Assembly (NCBI RefSeq): GCF_008386505.1
Contig: NZ_VUNZ01000003.1
Location: forward strand, 531,783 to 595,782
Origin: Chryseobacterium sediminis
Lineage (GTDB): Bacteria; Bacteroidota; Bacteroidia; Flavobacteriales; Weeksellaceae
Direction: 5' to 3'
DNA length: 64,000 nucleotides
The position numbers and the translations under genes were made by a program. Positions 34,186-42,973 of this stretch are shown here, in pieces (position 1 is the first letter of the stretch; each line of letters starts with the position of its first letter). The notes under the pieces were generated by a model. The model was given only the letters and a program-made list of their open reading frames with translations. It did not search any database and was not told the origin of the DNA.

Positions 34186-34327
34186 AAAAAGAGACTGTCT
34201 CAAAAGTGTCATTCTGAATGAAATGAAAAGGAGTGAAGAATCTCATATGTTCGGTTACTAATAAGATTCTTCCTTCGTCAGAATGACAAAAGCCAATTTA
34301 TTTGACTTTTGAGACAACCTCTTTTTA
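34186..34327. repeat. Long hairpin repeat, GTCATTCTGA family (full copy)
   Basis: About 140 bases that fold on themselves. Outer arms AAAAGAGACTGTCTCAAAAG and its inverted partner near 34304-34327; inner arms GTCATTCTGA...AGAATCT and AGATTCTTCC...TCAGAATGAC. It sits between the convergent hydrolase and VOC genes and ends in T/A runs, so it can also end transcription both ways. A near copy lies at 46470. Confidence 0.85.
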
Positions 34328-34348
34328 TTTTTTATTGAAGGGGGTGAC

Positions 34349-34744
34349 TTAGCTGAACTTTTGCACAGCTTCCACACTTACCGGAGTGAAAAAGTTAATC
34401 ATGTTTCCATCCGGATCACAGAACAGAAGTGATCTGTTTCCCCATGGCATTGTTGTAGGTTCCTGAATAATTTCGGATGCTATATTTTTAATTCTTTCGT
34501 ATTCTTCATCTACATTTTTAACCATAAATTCAATAATGGTTGATTTTGTTCCTGTAAATTCTGTAAGACCTTCCAAAAATAGTTGCATCGTTCGGGTACT
34601 TCCAATCGCTATAGTTATGGAATCTGCGGAGAGTTCTGCAAAATCTTCAGTATACCATCTGGCAGTTGCTCCCATGATTTGTTCGTAAAATTCTACTGCC
34701 GCTTTGATGTCTTTGCTGATGAGTCTTAATGAGGTAAGTTTCAT
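34349..34744 (-). CDS. VOC family protein
   Basis: 131 aa single VOC domain with the pattern LRLISKDIKAAVEFYEQIMGA at the start and SLLFCDPDGNMINFFTP at the end, giving the His-less, Asp/Glu-type second site. Exact role unknown. Monocistronic on minus. Confidence 0.85.
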   Translation of the reverse strand: MKLTSLRLISKDIKAAVEFYEQIMGATARWYTEDFAELSADSITIAIGSTRTMQLFLEGLTEFTGTKSTIIEFMVKNVDEEYERIKNIASEIIQEPTTMPWGNRSLLFCDPDGNMINFFTPVSVEAVQKFS

Positions 34745-34845
34745 AAGGTATTTTTTTGTTTAAACTAATCTTAAACAAAGGTAATAGAGAGTTATGACAA
34801 CAGGTTGTCAGTAGGAAATCTGAACTTTTAGACTAAATTATTTTA

Positions 34846-35532
34846 CTAATAAAAATTAGCGATATGAATTAACTGCTTGAAGTCGATGATCTGTATTTTA
34901 CGGCCTTCAGATCTGATAAGTTTTTCCTGTTTAAAATCATTAATAATCCTGGCTAAGGTTTCTCTGGCTGTCCCTACCATATTTGCCAGATCTATACGGG
35001 AAAGGGAAATGAATACTTCCTGATCAGATTCATTATTTGATTTGTACTTATCATGAAGAATAAGCAAACTCAAAGCAGCTCGTTCTCTTACCGTGCGATG
35101 AGATAAAACGGCAATAAGATTGGCCATAACACTGAATTCATGGCTTAAAGATTTCAGCAACAGTCTTGAAAGTACTGATGACTGACTTAGGATATCCAGA
35201 AAATGGTCTTTTGAAATGAATGAGATAACAGAATTTTCTAATGTAGAGGTAGTGTCTCCATAAGATTCATTGCTCAGAATAGCAGAATATCCGAAAAATT
35301 CACCGGAGCTGTAAATGTAAATAATCTGTTCCCTTCCGTCATTGTCAACCTTATATTTCTTTATTTTCCCTTCATTGAGGTAGTAAATACCATTAGGTTT
35401 TGTCCCGTCAGTAAATATAGGCTCATTTTTACGATAATTTCTGGTTTTCATTGCACCTGTAAGCAGATTTTTATCATATTCAGGGAGTTCATCAAAAAGA
35501 TACTGATTATTAAAAATAAATTTTGAGATCAT
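34846..35532 (-). CDS. Crp/Fnr family transcriptional regulator
   Basis: 228 aa, full-length. Cyclic-nucleotide-like beta-roll (about 35-125, with GIYYLNEGKIKKYKVDNDGREQIIYIYSSGEFFGY), a long dimer helix, and a C-terminal winged HTH (about 150-215: ISLSRIDLANMVGTARETLARIINDFKQEKLI). There is no N-terminal Cys cluster, so it is not a classical Fe-S Fnr. It may read oxygen, redox or a nucleotide. Its leader holds palindromes at 35594 and 35629 that could be its own operators. Confidence 0.9.
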   Translation of the reverse strand: MISKFIFNNQYLFDELPEYDKNLLTGAMKTRNYRKNEPIFTDGTKPNGIYYLNEGKIKKYKVDNDGREQIIYIYSSGEFFGYSAILSNESYGDTTSTLENSVISFISKDHFLDILSQSSVLSRLLLKSLSHEFSVMANLIAVLSHRTVRERAALSLLILHDKYKSNNESDQEVFISLSRIDLANMVGTARETLARIINDFKQEKLIRSEGRKIQIIDFKQLIHIANFY

Positions 35533-35593
35533 AATTTTTCTATACGGACTATTGAATAAAGGCTAGTTTTTTTAACTTAAATCACATTTTAAA

Positions 35594-35607
35594 CTGATGC
35601 AGATCAC
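35594..35607. promoter_or_regulatory. CRP-like half-palindrome CTGA-N6-TCAC upstream of the Crp/Fnr gene
   Basis: On minus it reads GTGATCTGCATCAG, near the CRP-type GTGA-N6-TCAC pattern, 62 bases before the start codon of the gene. It resembles the two sites at 41455-41491. Confidence 0.4.
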
Positions 35608-35628
35608 CAAGTTTTTCTCCTAAACGAA

Positions 35629-35646
35629 TTACTTTTACAAAAGTAA
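35629..35646. promoter_or_regulatory. 18-base palindrome TTACTTTT-AC-AAAAGTAA
   Basis: Arms are perfect. The minus strand also reads TACTTTTG, so the site overlaps a -7 promoter element for the Crp/Fnr gene. The gap 35533-35905 (373 bases) holds no CDS; it contains these sites and otherwise AT-rich text. Confidence 0.5.
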
Positions 35647-35905
35647 TAAAATTGATTTTTAATTAAGAAACAGAACATTTCAGAGCGTCGCAGAGAAATT
35701 GTTCTACTTTCTATAAAAGCTTGTAATTTATTACTTAAGAATACAAAAAAGATATAGTAGATCTATAAAAAAACACTGGATAAATATTTAAGCGGACATG
35801 TTTTTCACAGTTTGAAACTGACATTTCTAAATTTATTTTTTTTACTTATTTATTTTATCCAGCTGTTTTTTTGACAATAATGCACAGCTCTTATAGAGAT
35901 TTAAA

Positions 35906-36631
35906 ATGTTCAGACATAGAGGAAGAAACAGAACTTATTTTCACAACCTTAAGCTGGCATCAGCACTTTCATTCGTTGCAGGAATAGTGAATATTGTAGG
36001 CGTTTTATCCGTTAAAGTGCTTACAACCAATATAACAGGACACTTTGCTTTCTTTTCTGAAGAGATTCTTCTGGATCATTACAATGAAGCACTTACTTAC
36101 TTTCTGTTTATAATCTGTTTTCTGAGCGGAGCTTTTTGTTCCAGTTTTTTAGTTGAATTCTCATCAGGACACAGAACTGTTCGTCCGCATCTCATCCCGT
36201 TAATAACCGAAATTCTGATATTAGGATTTGTAGGAATATCAGATTTTGAGGAATTAAAAATCTCTTTATCTCCTTATATCACTGCAGGTCTTTTACTTTT
36301 TGCAATGGGTGTTCAGAATTCATTGGTTACAAGAGTATCACAGTCTGTAGTAAGAACAACACATCTTACAGGATTGTTTACAGATCTTGGAATAGAACTT
36401 TCAAAACTGTTTTTTAAAGAAAGAAAAAATGAGCAGAGACAGCTTAAAAAGAATATTACCCTTAAGCTGGTCATCATTGCCTGCTTTTTTTCAGGATGTA
36501 TTATTGGCGGTTATAGTTATAACACGATTCAATTAAAAACACTGATGATAGCTGCAGGGTTATTGTTCTTTGTTATCCGATATGATAAGCTTTTGTACAG
36601 GTATTATGCCTTGAAAAGAAAATTGAGATAA
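35906..36631 (+). CDS. YoaK family (DUF1275) membrane protein
   Basis: 241 aa with five to six hydrophobic helices. DUF1275 marks: SALSFVAGIVNIVGVLSVKVLTTNITGHF at the N-terminus and ALLLFAMGVQNSLVTRVSQSVVRTTHLTGLFTDLGIEL in the middle, the latter being the conserved NS-T..TH.TG loop. Family has no known function. Downstream terminator is bidirectional. Confidence 0.85.
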   Translation: MFRHRGRNRTYFHNLKLASALSFVAGIVNIVGVLSVKVLTTNITGHFAFFSEEILLDHYNEALTYFLFIICFLSGAFCSSFLVEFSSGHRTVRPHLIPLITEILILGFVGISDFEELKISLSPYITAGLLLFAMGVQNSLVTRVSQSVVRTTHLTGLFTDLGIELSKLFFKERKNEQRQLKKNITLKLVIIACFFSGCIIGGYSYNTIQLKTLMIAAGLLFFVIRYDKLLYRYYALKRKLR

Positions 36632-36640
36632 GACAAAATA

Positions 36641-36675
36641 AAAAAGGATATTCCATTCAATGAAATATCCTTTTT
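36641..36675. terminator. Bidirectional terminator
   Basis: AAAAAGGATATTcCATT / AATaTCCTTTTT inverted repeat between the convergent YoaK and DUF4249 genes. Confidence 0.85.
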
Positions 36676-36679
36676 AAAT

Positions 36680-37495
36680 TTATGGAGTTACAGGCTGGAT
36701 CACAAAAGTCTCCGTATCTGTGGTATGGGCGGAAAAATAGCCCAAAGCTCCATTGTTGATATTACTTGGTGGATTGGCTGGAGTAGTACCTCCGCCATTG
36801 CCTCCGGAAATCTGAAGCAAAGCACTATAATAAGTGAATATATTGTTATCAATAGACTGCATCTCTACATGAATTTTATCTCCCACGATCACTTCATGGT
36901 CTCTGCCTTTGTTATCGTCGTTAGGCAGAATCAGTGGCTGTTGGTTAGGCATTCCGTTATTTACATTGTCTGAAAAGGTATTCATGTATTTTTTAGGGAG
37001 ATCATTGATCGTAAAACTAAAAAGATAGCGGTTACCAAGCGGCATCGGATCAGTAAAGATCGGTAAAAGGGTATAAGTGGTTTTGTCACCGAATTTGAAC
37101 GAACTCTGTTCAAGCCCGTCAAAATGAACAATTTCAGGCATGCTGCTCTGAGCGGTATATTGTTTCCCTTCCGCCTGTATTTTCAGAGTATAGGTTCTTC
37201 CAGGCTGGCCCACAAAAGTGGTGGTCTGATACATTCCATTTCCTGCATACTGAAGAGTTTCGGTTTGGCCCGTATCATCACTTAAAATAACCTGCGCTCC
37301 GGTTACAGCCGGATACTGGTTAGGATCTGAAAAACCAACTGATTTTGTAATTTTTACGGTGTAAGGCCCCGGCTGATTGGTTACATTTCCTTCAATGACA
37401 ATATTTCCGCTCTGATCATTCAGATCCAGATCGATCTCTTTTTCACAAGAGGTTAATGCAAAGAGAGATAATATGATATAAAAAGTATTTTTCAT
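36680..37495 (-). CDS. DUF4249 lipoprotein
   Basis: 271 aa. Lipobox ALTSC (Cys17) after a signal peptide. DUF4249 features: EKEIDLDLNDQSGNIVIEGNVTNQPGPYTVKITKSVGFSDPNQYPAVTGAQVILSDD at the start, a carboxypeptidase-like beta fold, then a long beta-rich middle. It has the same pairing with a TonB receptor as seen throughout Bacteroidota: start codon three bases after the receptor stop. Probably the outer-membrane partner of that transporter, but its ligand is unknown. Confidence 0.85.
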   Translation of the reverse strand: MKNTFYIILSLFALTSCEKEIDLDLNDQSGNIVIEGNVTNQPGPYTVKITKSVGFSDPNQYPAVTGAQVILSDDTGQTETLQYAGNGMYQTTTFVGQPGRTYTLKIQAEGKQYTAQSSMPEIVHFDGLEQSSFKFGDKTTYTLLPIFTDPMPLGNRYLFSFTINDLPKKYMNTFSDNVNNGMPNQQPLILPNDDNKGRDHEVIVGDKIHVEMQSIDNNIFTYYSALLQISGGNGGGTTPANPPSNINNGALGYFSAHTTDTETFVIQPVTP

Positions 37496-37498
37496 GAT

Positions 37499-39829
37499 TT
37501 AAAATTTGAAATTATAAGTGATGTTGGGTACCCAGCGGAACAAAGAAGTCTGCATTGCGCGTGTTGTTCCGGGACGGTCAGGATTATCTTCAAAATTGAT
37601 TGTGTAGGCATTCTCTCTTCCGTACAGGTTATAAATACCAAATGTCCATGAACCACGGAATCGCTTGTTGGAAGTTGGTTCATAAGTCGCACTCAGATCC
37701 ATTCTGTGATAGGCAGGCATCCTGTCAGCATTTCTGTTGCTGTACTGGAATATAGTCTGACCGTTCAGCTCATATTTTCCGGTAGGGAAGGTAACGGCAT
37801 TTCCTGTGCTGTAAACAAACAATCCTGAAAAGCTCCATTTCGGATTAAGCTGATAAGTGGCAACAATGGATAGATCGTGGGTTTTATCCATTCTGGCATT
37901 ATACCATTCGTTATTATTAATTCCGTTGATCTTTCTTTCCGTTTTAGAAAGAGTATAGGAAATCCATCCTGTAAGTTTTCCGCTTTTCTTTTTAGCAATA
38001 AGTTCAAGACCGTAAGCTCTTCCTTTCCCGAACAACAACTCACTTTCTACATCAGATCCGGCATCAAACCCAATCTGAGCCCCGTTTTTGAAATCGATTT
38101 GATTTTTCATGTCTTTATAATAAACTTCAGCATTCAATTCATAATTATTGTTGTTGAAATTTCTGCTGTAGCCCACACTGATCTGATCTGCAATTTCAGG
38201 TTTTACCGTATAGCTGCTTCCTATCCACTGGTCGGTAGGATTTCCGCTGTTACTGTTGCTTAAAAGGTGAAGATTCTGAGTGTTTCGGGAATAACCTCCT
38301 TTCACACTGCTCACTTCATTGATGCGGTAGTTTGCACTAATTCGCGGTTCAGGATTCACATACGTTTTCCCAAATTTCCCTTTCTCTAAGAATTTACTGT
38401 CGGTAAGTACTCCGTTTTCATACGTATTGAAAGTATCTCCTCCCAATACACTGAATATCGCAAGCCTTACTCCGTAATTGATGGTTAACTTTTCCGTTGC
38501 TTTAAAATCATCGTTGATATAAACCGCATTCTCCCATGAATATCTCGGATTCCTTGGAAAGCTGCTCACCGTAGTACCGGAGGCACTGCTTGGAGTAAGC
38601 GTATGATAAATAGACTGAAGACCAAAACGTACAGAATGCTTGTTCCCGGCAAACCAGGTAAAGTCCTGTTTAAGGTTCCAGTCACGTATTTTTGAATTTA
38701 AATCAAATACAGTATCATCATTTTTCAGACTGATTTTGTAATCATAATTGCTGTAGATGAAAGATGTATTGGAGAATAATTTGCTGCTGATAATGCTGTT
38801 CCATCTCAAAGTGGCTGTTGTATTTCCCCAGTCTGTATTGAAAGTATCTCCCAATCCCAGAACATCTCTTCCGAAGTATCCTGAAAGGTAAATACGATTG
38901 TTTTCGTTGATCTGATAATTGGCTTTCAGGTTCAGATCATAAAAGTATAACTTGTTGTCTTTATAATCTTTGTTGGTTTTAAGAAACAAATCGGCATATG
39001 TTCTTCTTCCCGAAACAATGAAGGACGATTTTTCCTTCTGGATAGGACCTTCTACACTCAGCCTGCTGCTGATAAGACCGATTCCTCCATTCAGGTTATA
39101 GTCTTTATTGTTTCCGTCTTTCATTTTTACATCCAGAACGGAAGAAAGTCGGCCACCGTATTGGGCGGGGCTGTTTCCTTTAATAATGCTGGCATCTTTC
39201 AGGGCATCACTGTTGAATGTACTGAAAAAACCAAGAAGGTGAGAGGCATTATAAACCGGAGCTTCATCCAGCAGGATCAGGTTTTGGTCGGTAGCACCAC
39301 CTCTTACACTGAATCCGCTGCTTCCTTCACCGTTACTTTTGATACCCGGTAAAAGTTGTATGGTTTTCATCACATCCTTTTCCCCAAAAAGAACAGGGAG
39401 CTTTTCTATACTTTTTATATTTAACGTTTCTGCTCCCATTTGAGCAGATGTTAAATTTTTATCCTTTTTAACAGCGGTCACCACTACTTCGTCAATGGCC
39501 TTTGTTGTCTCCTCCTGAGGAAGAAGAGGGAGATCAAGTTTCACATTCTGATCTACTTTGATCTGCTGTTCAAAATCTTTATATCCCGGATTGGAAATAA
39601 TGACGGTATAAGTACCCGCAGGCAGTGAAAGAGAATAAAATCCATACTCATTGGCTGTAACGTTGATGGTAGGATCTTCACTTACTTTTACCGATACTCC
39701 GATTAACAGCTCACCGTTTTTTTTGTCTTTTACAGTTCCACTTACAGAATAGGTTTGTTGGGCTATTGCCAGGGTACTGAAACAGAGCGCTGCGGTGGCA
39801 GCGGTAATTTTTAAAAAGGATGTTTGCAT
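37499..39829 (-). CDS. TonB-dependent receptor
   Basis: 776 aa. Signal peptide, then a carboxypeptidase-regulatory-like beta-sandwich (YSVSGTVKDKKNGELLIGVSVKV, residues 25-110), a plug domain (about 125-230: LTSAQMGAETLNIKSIEKLPVLFGEKDVMKTIQLLPGI and GFSVRGGATDQNLILLDEAPVYN) and a 22-strand beta-barrel ending in FNITYNFKF. The TonB box and the cargo are not recognisable. It transports a siderophore, sugar or peptide with TonB energy. Partnered with the DUF4249 lipoprotein. A 22-base perfect palindrome is 77 bases upstream of its start. Confidence 0.93.
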   Translation of the reverse strand: MQTSFLKITAATAALCFSTLAIAQQTYSVSGTVKDKKNGELLIGVSVKVSEDPTINVTANEYGFYSLSLPAGTYTVIISNPGYKDFEQQIKVDQNVKLDLPLLPQEETTKAIDEVVVTAVKKDKNLTSAQMGAETLNIKSIEKLPVLFGEKDVMKTIQLLPGIKSNGEGSSGFSVRGGATDQNLILLDEAPVYNASHLLGFFSTFNSDALKDASIIKGNSPAQYGGRLSSVLDVKMKDGNNKDYNLNGGIGLISSRLSVEGPIQKEKSSFIVSGRRTYADLFLKTNKDYKDNKLYFYDLNLKANYQINENNRIYLSGYFGRDVLGLGDTFNTDWGNTTATLRWNSIISSKLFSNTSFIYSNYDYKISLKNDDTVFDLNSKIRDWNLKQDFTWFAGNKHSVRFGLQSIYHTLTPSSASGTTVSSFPRNPRYSWENAVYINDDFKATEKLTINYGVRLAIFSVLGGDTFNTYENGVLTDSKFLEKGKFGKTYVNPEPRISANYRINEVSSVKGGYSRNTQNLHLLSNSNSGNPTDQWIGSSYTVKPEIADQISVGYSRNFNNNNYELNAEVYYKDMKNQIDFKNGAQIGFDAGSDVESELLFGKGRAYGLELIAKKKSGKLTGWISYTLSKTERKINGINNNEWYNARMDKTHDLSIVATYQLNPKWSFSGLFVYSTGNAVTFPTGKYELNGQTIFQYSNRNADRMPAYHRMDLSATYEPTSNKRFRGSWTFGIYNLYGRENAYTINFEDNPDRPGTTRAMQTSLFRWVPNITYNFKF

Positions 39830-39906
39830 TAGTTTATTTTAAAGTAGTAGATCTCTTGTATAGGAATTAATATTTTATTGATGTACGATTAGTTGGATGA
39901 ACAGGG

Positions 39907-39928
39907 AATTTGTTACATGTAACAAATT
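39907..39928. promoter_or_regulatory. 22-base perfect palindrome, candidate operator
   Basis: Each half is AATTTGTTACA, meeting at its inverted copy. It sits 78 bases upstream of the TonB receptor start codon, inside a 417-base gap (39830-40246) without other genes. A lone half site TGTTACAT is at about 39994. A Crp/Fnr- or TetR-type dimer could bind here. Confidence 0.6.
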
Positions 39929-40246
39929 AATTATGAAATAAATCCATTGAAAAAGTGTGTTTTTAAAAATGGTAAAAGCAAGAATAAAATAAGACTGTTA
40001 CATAAAAAATAATATTATGCATTGTATATTGATTTATTAATCGTTTTTTAGTCGGTTATGTTAAAAAATAAATTATTAACGGCTGTTGTGTGAACTTTAT
40101 TGCTGCCTGTTATGAAAATTATACACCTGAACATTTAAAGAGCTTTTATATTTTGTGATGTAAAGTTTTTTTAGCTTAAAAAGGCCTCTTCAGAACTTTT
40201 GATCGGAATTTTAGTCTTATCTTGGCTAAGAATTAAGAGGAAGAGT

Positions 40247-40849
40247 ATGGAAAATGTAAAAATTTGGATCAGAAAAAATGGCTCTACTGCAATATTGACC
40301 CTATTGTTCATTGTTGTATTGGTAAATAAAGATGCAAAGGCATGGCTGATGAGACAGGTTGCTTCCACGGGAATCTTAAATTCCAGTATATCAGAACCAA
40401 AAGAGCATCTAAATAATTCAGCACGGGTTTCCTACGCCGGATTTATGGTGAAAAATGAAGATGGAACCGTTATTAATACTTCTGATTTACAAAACAAAGT
40501 AGTTTTCATTAACTTTTGGGCCTCATGGTGTCCTCCTTGTAGGGCAGAGTTTCCCTCCGTTCAGAAGCTTTATGATCAATATAAAAACAATCCGGATATG
40601 GTATTTCTTACCGTAAATCTTGATGATAACACTGCTCTTGGAAAATCTTATTTAAAAGAAAAGGGATTTACCATTCCTTTTCTGGTGCCCGCTGGTAATA
40701 TTCCTGATGTACTTTACAGTGGATCATTACCTACAACAGTTGTGCTGGATAAAAAAGGTGACATCCGTCTGCATCATAAAGGATTGGCAGATTACAGCAA
40801 AGATTCTTTTTATAAACAGATAGATGAGCTGTTGAAACAAAAATTTTAA
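40247..40849 (+). CDS. Thioredoxin-like (TlpA/ResA) membrane-anchored protein
   Basis: 200 aa from the ATG at 40247, preceded by an AGAGGAAGAG purine run; the longer frame from 40199 is improbable. TM anchor at about 13-27, linker, then thioredoxin fold with WCPPC (Cys95, Cys98) after FINFWAS and the cis-Pro motif SLPTTVVLDKKG. Redox side: periplasm. The family reduces Cys pairs of cytochrome c or other exported proteins. The next gene on plus is a Crp/Fnr regulator 38 bases downstream. Confidence 0.87.
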   Translation: MENVKIWIRKNGSTAILTLLFIVVLVNKDAKAWLMRQVASTGILNSSISEPKEHLNNSARVSYAGFMVKNEDGTVINTSDLQNKVVFINFWASWCPPCRAEFPSVQKLYDQYKNNPDMVFLTVNLDDNTALGKSYLKEKGFTIPFLVPAGNIPDVLYSGSLPTTVVLDKKGDIRLHHKGLADYSKDSFYKQIDELLKQKF

Positions 40850-40886
40850 TTGTTTAAATTGTATTTTTATATCATAGGAAACAGAC

Positions 40887-41450
40887 ATGCTGCATTTGCT
40901 AAGAACCCATATTGAAAAAATTATACCTCTTAATGATGATGAATTTGAATTCATAGCATCCTGTTTTACCTATAAAAAATACAAGAAACATCAGTTTTTA
41001 GTGCAGGAAGGAGAAGCTGTCCCTTACAATTATTTTGTATTGAAAGGTCTTCTGAAGCTGGTTTATACTGACGAAACCGGAAAAGAACACATTATAGGAT
41101 TTGCGATGGAAGACTGGTGGGAAACAGACTTTCCGGCTTACTATCAGCAGACTTTGGCAACGATGTCTTTAGAGTGTCTCGAAGATACAGACGTATTGTG
41201 TCTTCAGTTAGAGGATTATAAAAAGCTCTGTGCCCGTCTTCCAAAACTCGAACATTTCTTTCTGGAAAAAGCATATATGGGATTTATTACTGCTCAGCAG
41301 CGTACTATTTCTATGATGACAACAGGAATAAAAGAAAGGTATGACCAGCTTTTGAAAAAGTATCCCTCTCTTGTCCAACGTGTTCCGAAATCTCTTTTAG
41401 CCGCTTATTTAGGCGTTTCCAGAGAAACTTTGAGTCGGCTGCCATTGTAA
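40887..41450 (+). CDS. Crp/Fnr family transcriptional regulator
   Basis: 187 aa. Beta-roll about 20-110 (FLVQEGEAVPYNYFVLKGLLKLVYTDETGKEHIIGF), long helix, C-terminal HTH ending GVSRETLSRLP. It is shorter than the 228 aa gene at 34846, with the recognition helix at the very end. A Trp-rich DWWETDFPAYYQQ stretch replaces the usual nucleotide pocket, so the ligand is likely not cAMP. Two CRP-like palindromes lie right after its stop. Confidence 0.88.
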   Translation: MLHLLRTHIEKIIPLNDDEFEFIASCFTYKKYKKHQFLVQEGEAVPYNYFVLKGLLKLVYTDETGKEHIIGFAMEDWWETDFPAYYQQTLATMSLECLEDTDVLCLQLEDYKKLCARLPKLEHFFLEKAYMGFITAQQRTISMMTTGIKERYDQLLKKYPSLVQRVPKSLLAAYLGVSRETLSRLPL

Positions 41451-41454
41451 AAAA

Positions 41455-41491
41455 GTGATCGGGCTCACATCATAATCGTGATCCGGATCAC
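41455..41491. promoter_or_regulatory. Two CRP-like palindromes (GTGA-N6-TCAC) in tandem
   Basis: GTGATCGGGCTCAC at 41455-41468 and GTGATCCGGATCAC at 41478-41491; the second is a perfect palindrome. Centres are 23 bases apart, about two helix turns. They lie upstream of the RidA-like gene (start 41551) and just after the Crp/Fnr gene, so they may control the former. Confidence 0.65.
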
Positions 41492-41550
41492 AGGGATTTG
41501 CTGTATTTGTTCTGCAATTTTGTACTGTAACAAATAACAAATTCGAGACA

Positions 41551-41940
41551 ATGGAAAAAAGAACAGTTAACCCATGGAAATGGCAGGATGAGAGAAGTTA
41601 TTCTCAGGCGGTAGAGGTAAAAAACGTTGAAAGTACTTTATATTGCTCCGGACAGGCAGCTATTGATCCTGATGGAACATCCAGTAATAAGGATATGAAA
41701 TCTCAGCTGGAACAGGCTATTGCCAATCTGGAAGAAGTGATCAGCACAGCAGGATATGAATGTAGTGGCATAGTAAGATTAAATATCTATACAACTTCTA
41801 CGGAAGAACTCTGGCCTTATTTTCCTATTCTTCAGGAGTGGATTGCCCGACATAAAATTCAGCAAGCCGTAACGATGCTTGAGGTAAATGGTTTGTCTGA
41901 AACTTTAAAGGTGGAACTTGAAGCTACAGTCGTAAAATAA
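41551..41940 (+). CDS. RidA/YjgH family protein
   Basis: 129 aa YjgF/RidA fold. Signature regions: VESTLYCSGQAAIDPDGTSSNKDMKSQLEQAIANLEEVISTAGY and a final LEVNGLSETLKVELEATV. The canonical RidA Arg in the C-terminal strand (IEIEA-type) is replaced by a Leu/Glu text, so imine deaminase activity is uncertain and it may belong to a non-catalytic Rid subfamily. Its leader carries two CRP-like palindromes. Confidence 0.85.
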   Translation: MEKRTVNPWKWQDERSYSQAVEVKNVESTLYCSGQAAIDPDGTSSNKDMKSQLEQAIANLEEVISTAGYECSGIVRLNIYTTSTEELWPYFPILQEWIARHKIQQAVTMLEVNGLSETLKVELEATVVK

Positions 41941-41963
41941 ATGATAAACAGAGTTTAAAAATT

Positions 41964-41994
41964 TAACCTTCAAATTATATTTTGAAGGTTTTTT
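41964..41994 (+). terminator. Terminator of the RidA gene
   Basis: AACCTTCAAA / TTTGAAGGTT stem with a short loop and T6. Confidence 0.82.
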
Positions 41995-42034
41995 CTTACA
42001 TTTATCCTATACCAATACAATATCCAAAGATCTT

Positions 42035-42823
42035 ATGAATATTCAACTTTTTTCAAAAAACGCTTTAGTGGGAGGGGCAACCCAGGGAATAGGTGCAGGA
42101 ATTGCTCTGGAATTGGCAAAATGCGGTGCTAATGTTACCGTTATGGCCCGCAATGAAACAAAACTTAAAGATTTCGTTTCTTCTCTGCCGGTACTCAATC
42201 CGGAACAGAAGCATGAGTATCTGGTGGCAGACTTTTCGGATTTTGAAAGTTACAGGAAAATTATAGCTGGATATTTTAATGATCATTCGGTTGATATTCT
42301 GGTGAATAATACAAACGGTCCGGAACCCGGTTTAGCACTCGATAAAACTCCGGATGATTATCAGAAAGCGTTTGATCTTCTTTTTAAAACGGTTTGTGAT
42401 ACAACACTATTGGCTCTGCCTCACATGATCCAACAGAAAAACGGCCGTATTATCAATGTTTCTTCTTTGTCAGTTAAGGAGCCGATCGGCAATCTGGCGC
42501 TCTCCAATTCTATCCGTTCGGCAGTAATTGCGTGGGCAAAAACCCTTTCTAATGAGATTGCACAACATAATATCACTGTAAATAATGTTCTGACAGGATA
42601 TTTTGATACCGAGCGAATTCAAAAACTGGTTGCCCATGAATCTCAGCAAAGTGGCGCTCCGGCAGACGAAATAAAAAGAGCAAGAGAAAATAAGATTCCC
42701 ATGAAAAGATTCGGGCAGCCGGAAGAATATGGTCATCTGGTAGCTTTTCTGGCTTCAGAATATTCAAATTATCTTACCGGAACAAGCATTCCTTTGGATG
42801 GAGGATTGAATAATACGTATTAA
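42035..42823 (+). CDS. SDR family oxidoreductase lacking the catalytic Tyr and Lys
   Basis: 262 aa Rossmann-fold SDR. Cofactor motif GGATQGIGAG at residues 13-22, VNNTNGP motif, active-site Ser in INVSSLS. The usual YxxxK is changed: thirteen residues after the Ser the chain reads LSNSIRSAV, so Tyr becomes Ser and Lys becomes Arg. A C-terminal GTSIPLDGGLNNTY tail is kept. The fold is intact and NAD(P) binding likely, but classic SDR catalysis is doubtful. Monocistronic, starts after a RidA-like gene. Confidence 0.87.
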   Translation: MNIQLFSKNALVGGATQGIGAGIALELAKCGANVTVMARNETKLKDFVSSLPVLNPEQKHEYLVADFSDFESYRKIIAGYFNDHSVDILVNNTNGPEPGLALDKTPDDYQKAFDLLFKTVCDTTLLALPHMIQQKNGRIINVSSLSVKEPIGNLALSNSIRSAVIAWAKTLSNEIAQHNITVNNVLTGYFDTERIQKLVAHESQQSGAPADEIKRARENKIPMKRFGQPEEYGHLVAFLASEYSNYLTGTSIPLDGGLNNTY

Positions 42824-42973
42824 AGAGCTTTATATACATTAATGTTCATTTTAAACTAATTGAATTGGAATAAAGCTTTTGTGACTTTTATGGTTAGAAA
42901 AAAAATTAAATAAGTTTTCTTCCATGTAATAAATCTTTTCCTTCGGTTGTCATATACATATTGAAAATATTAT

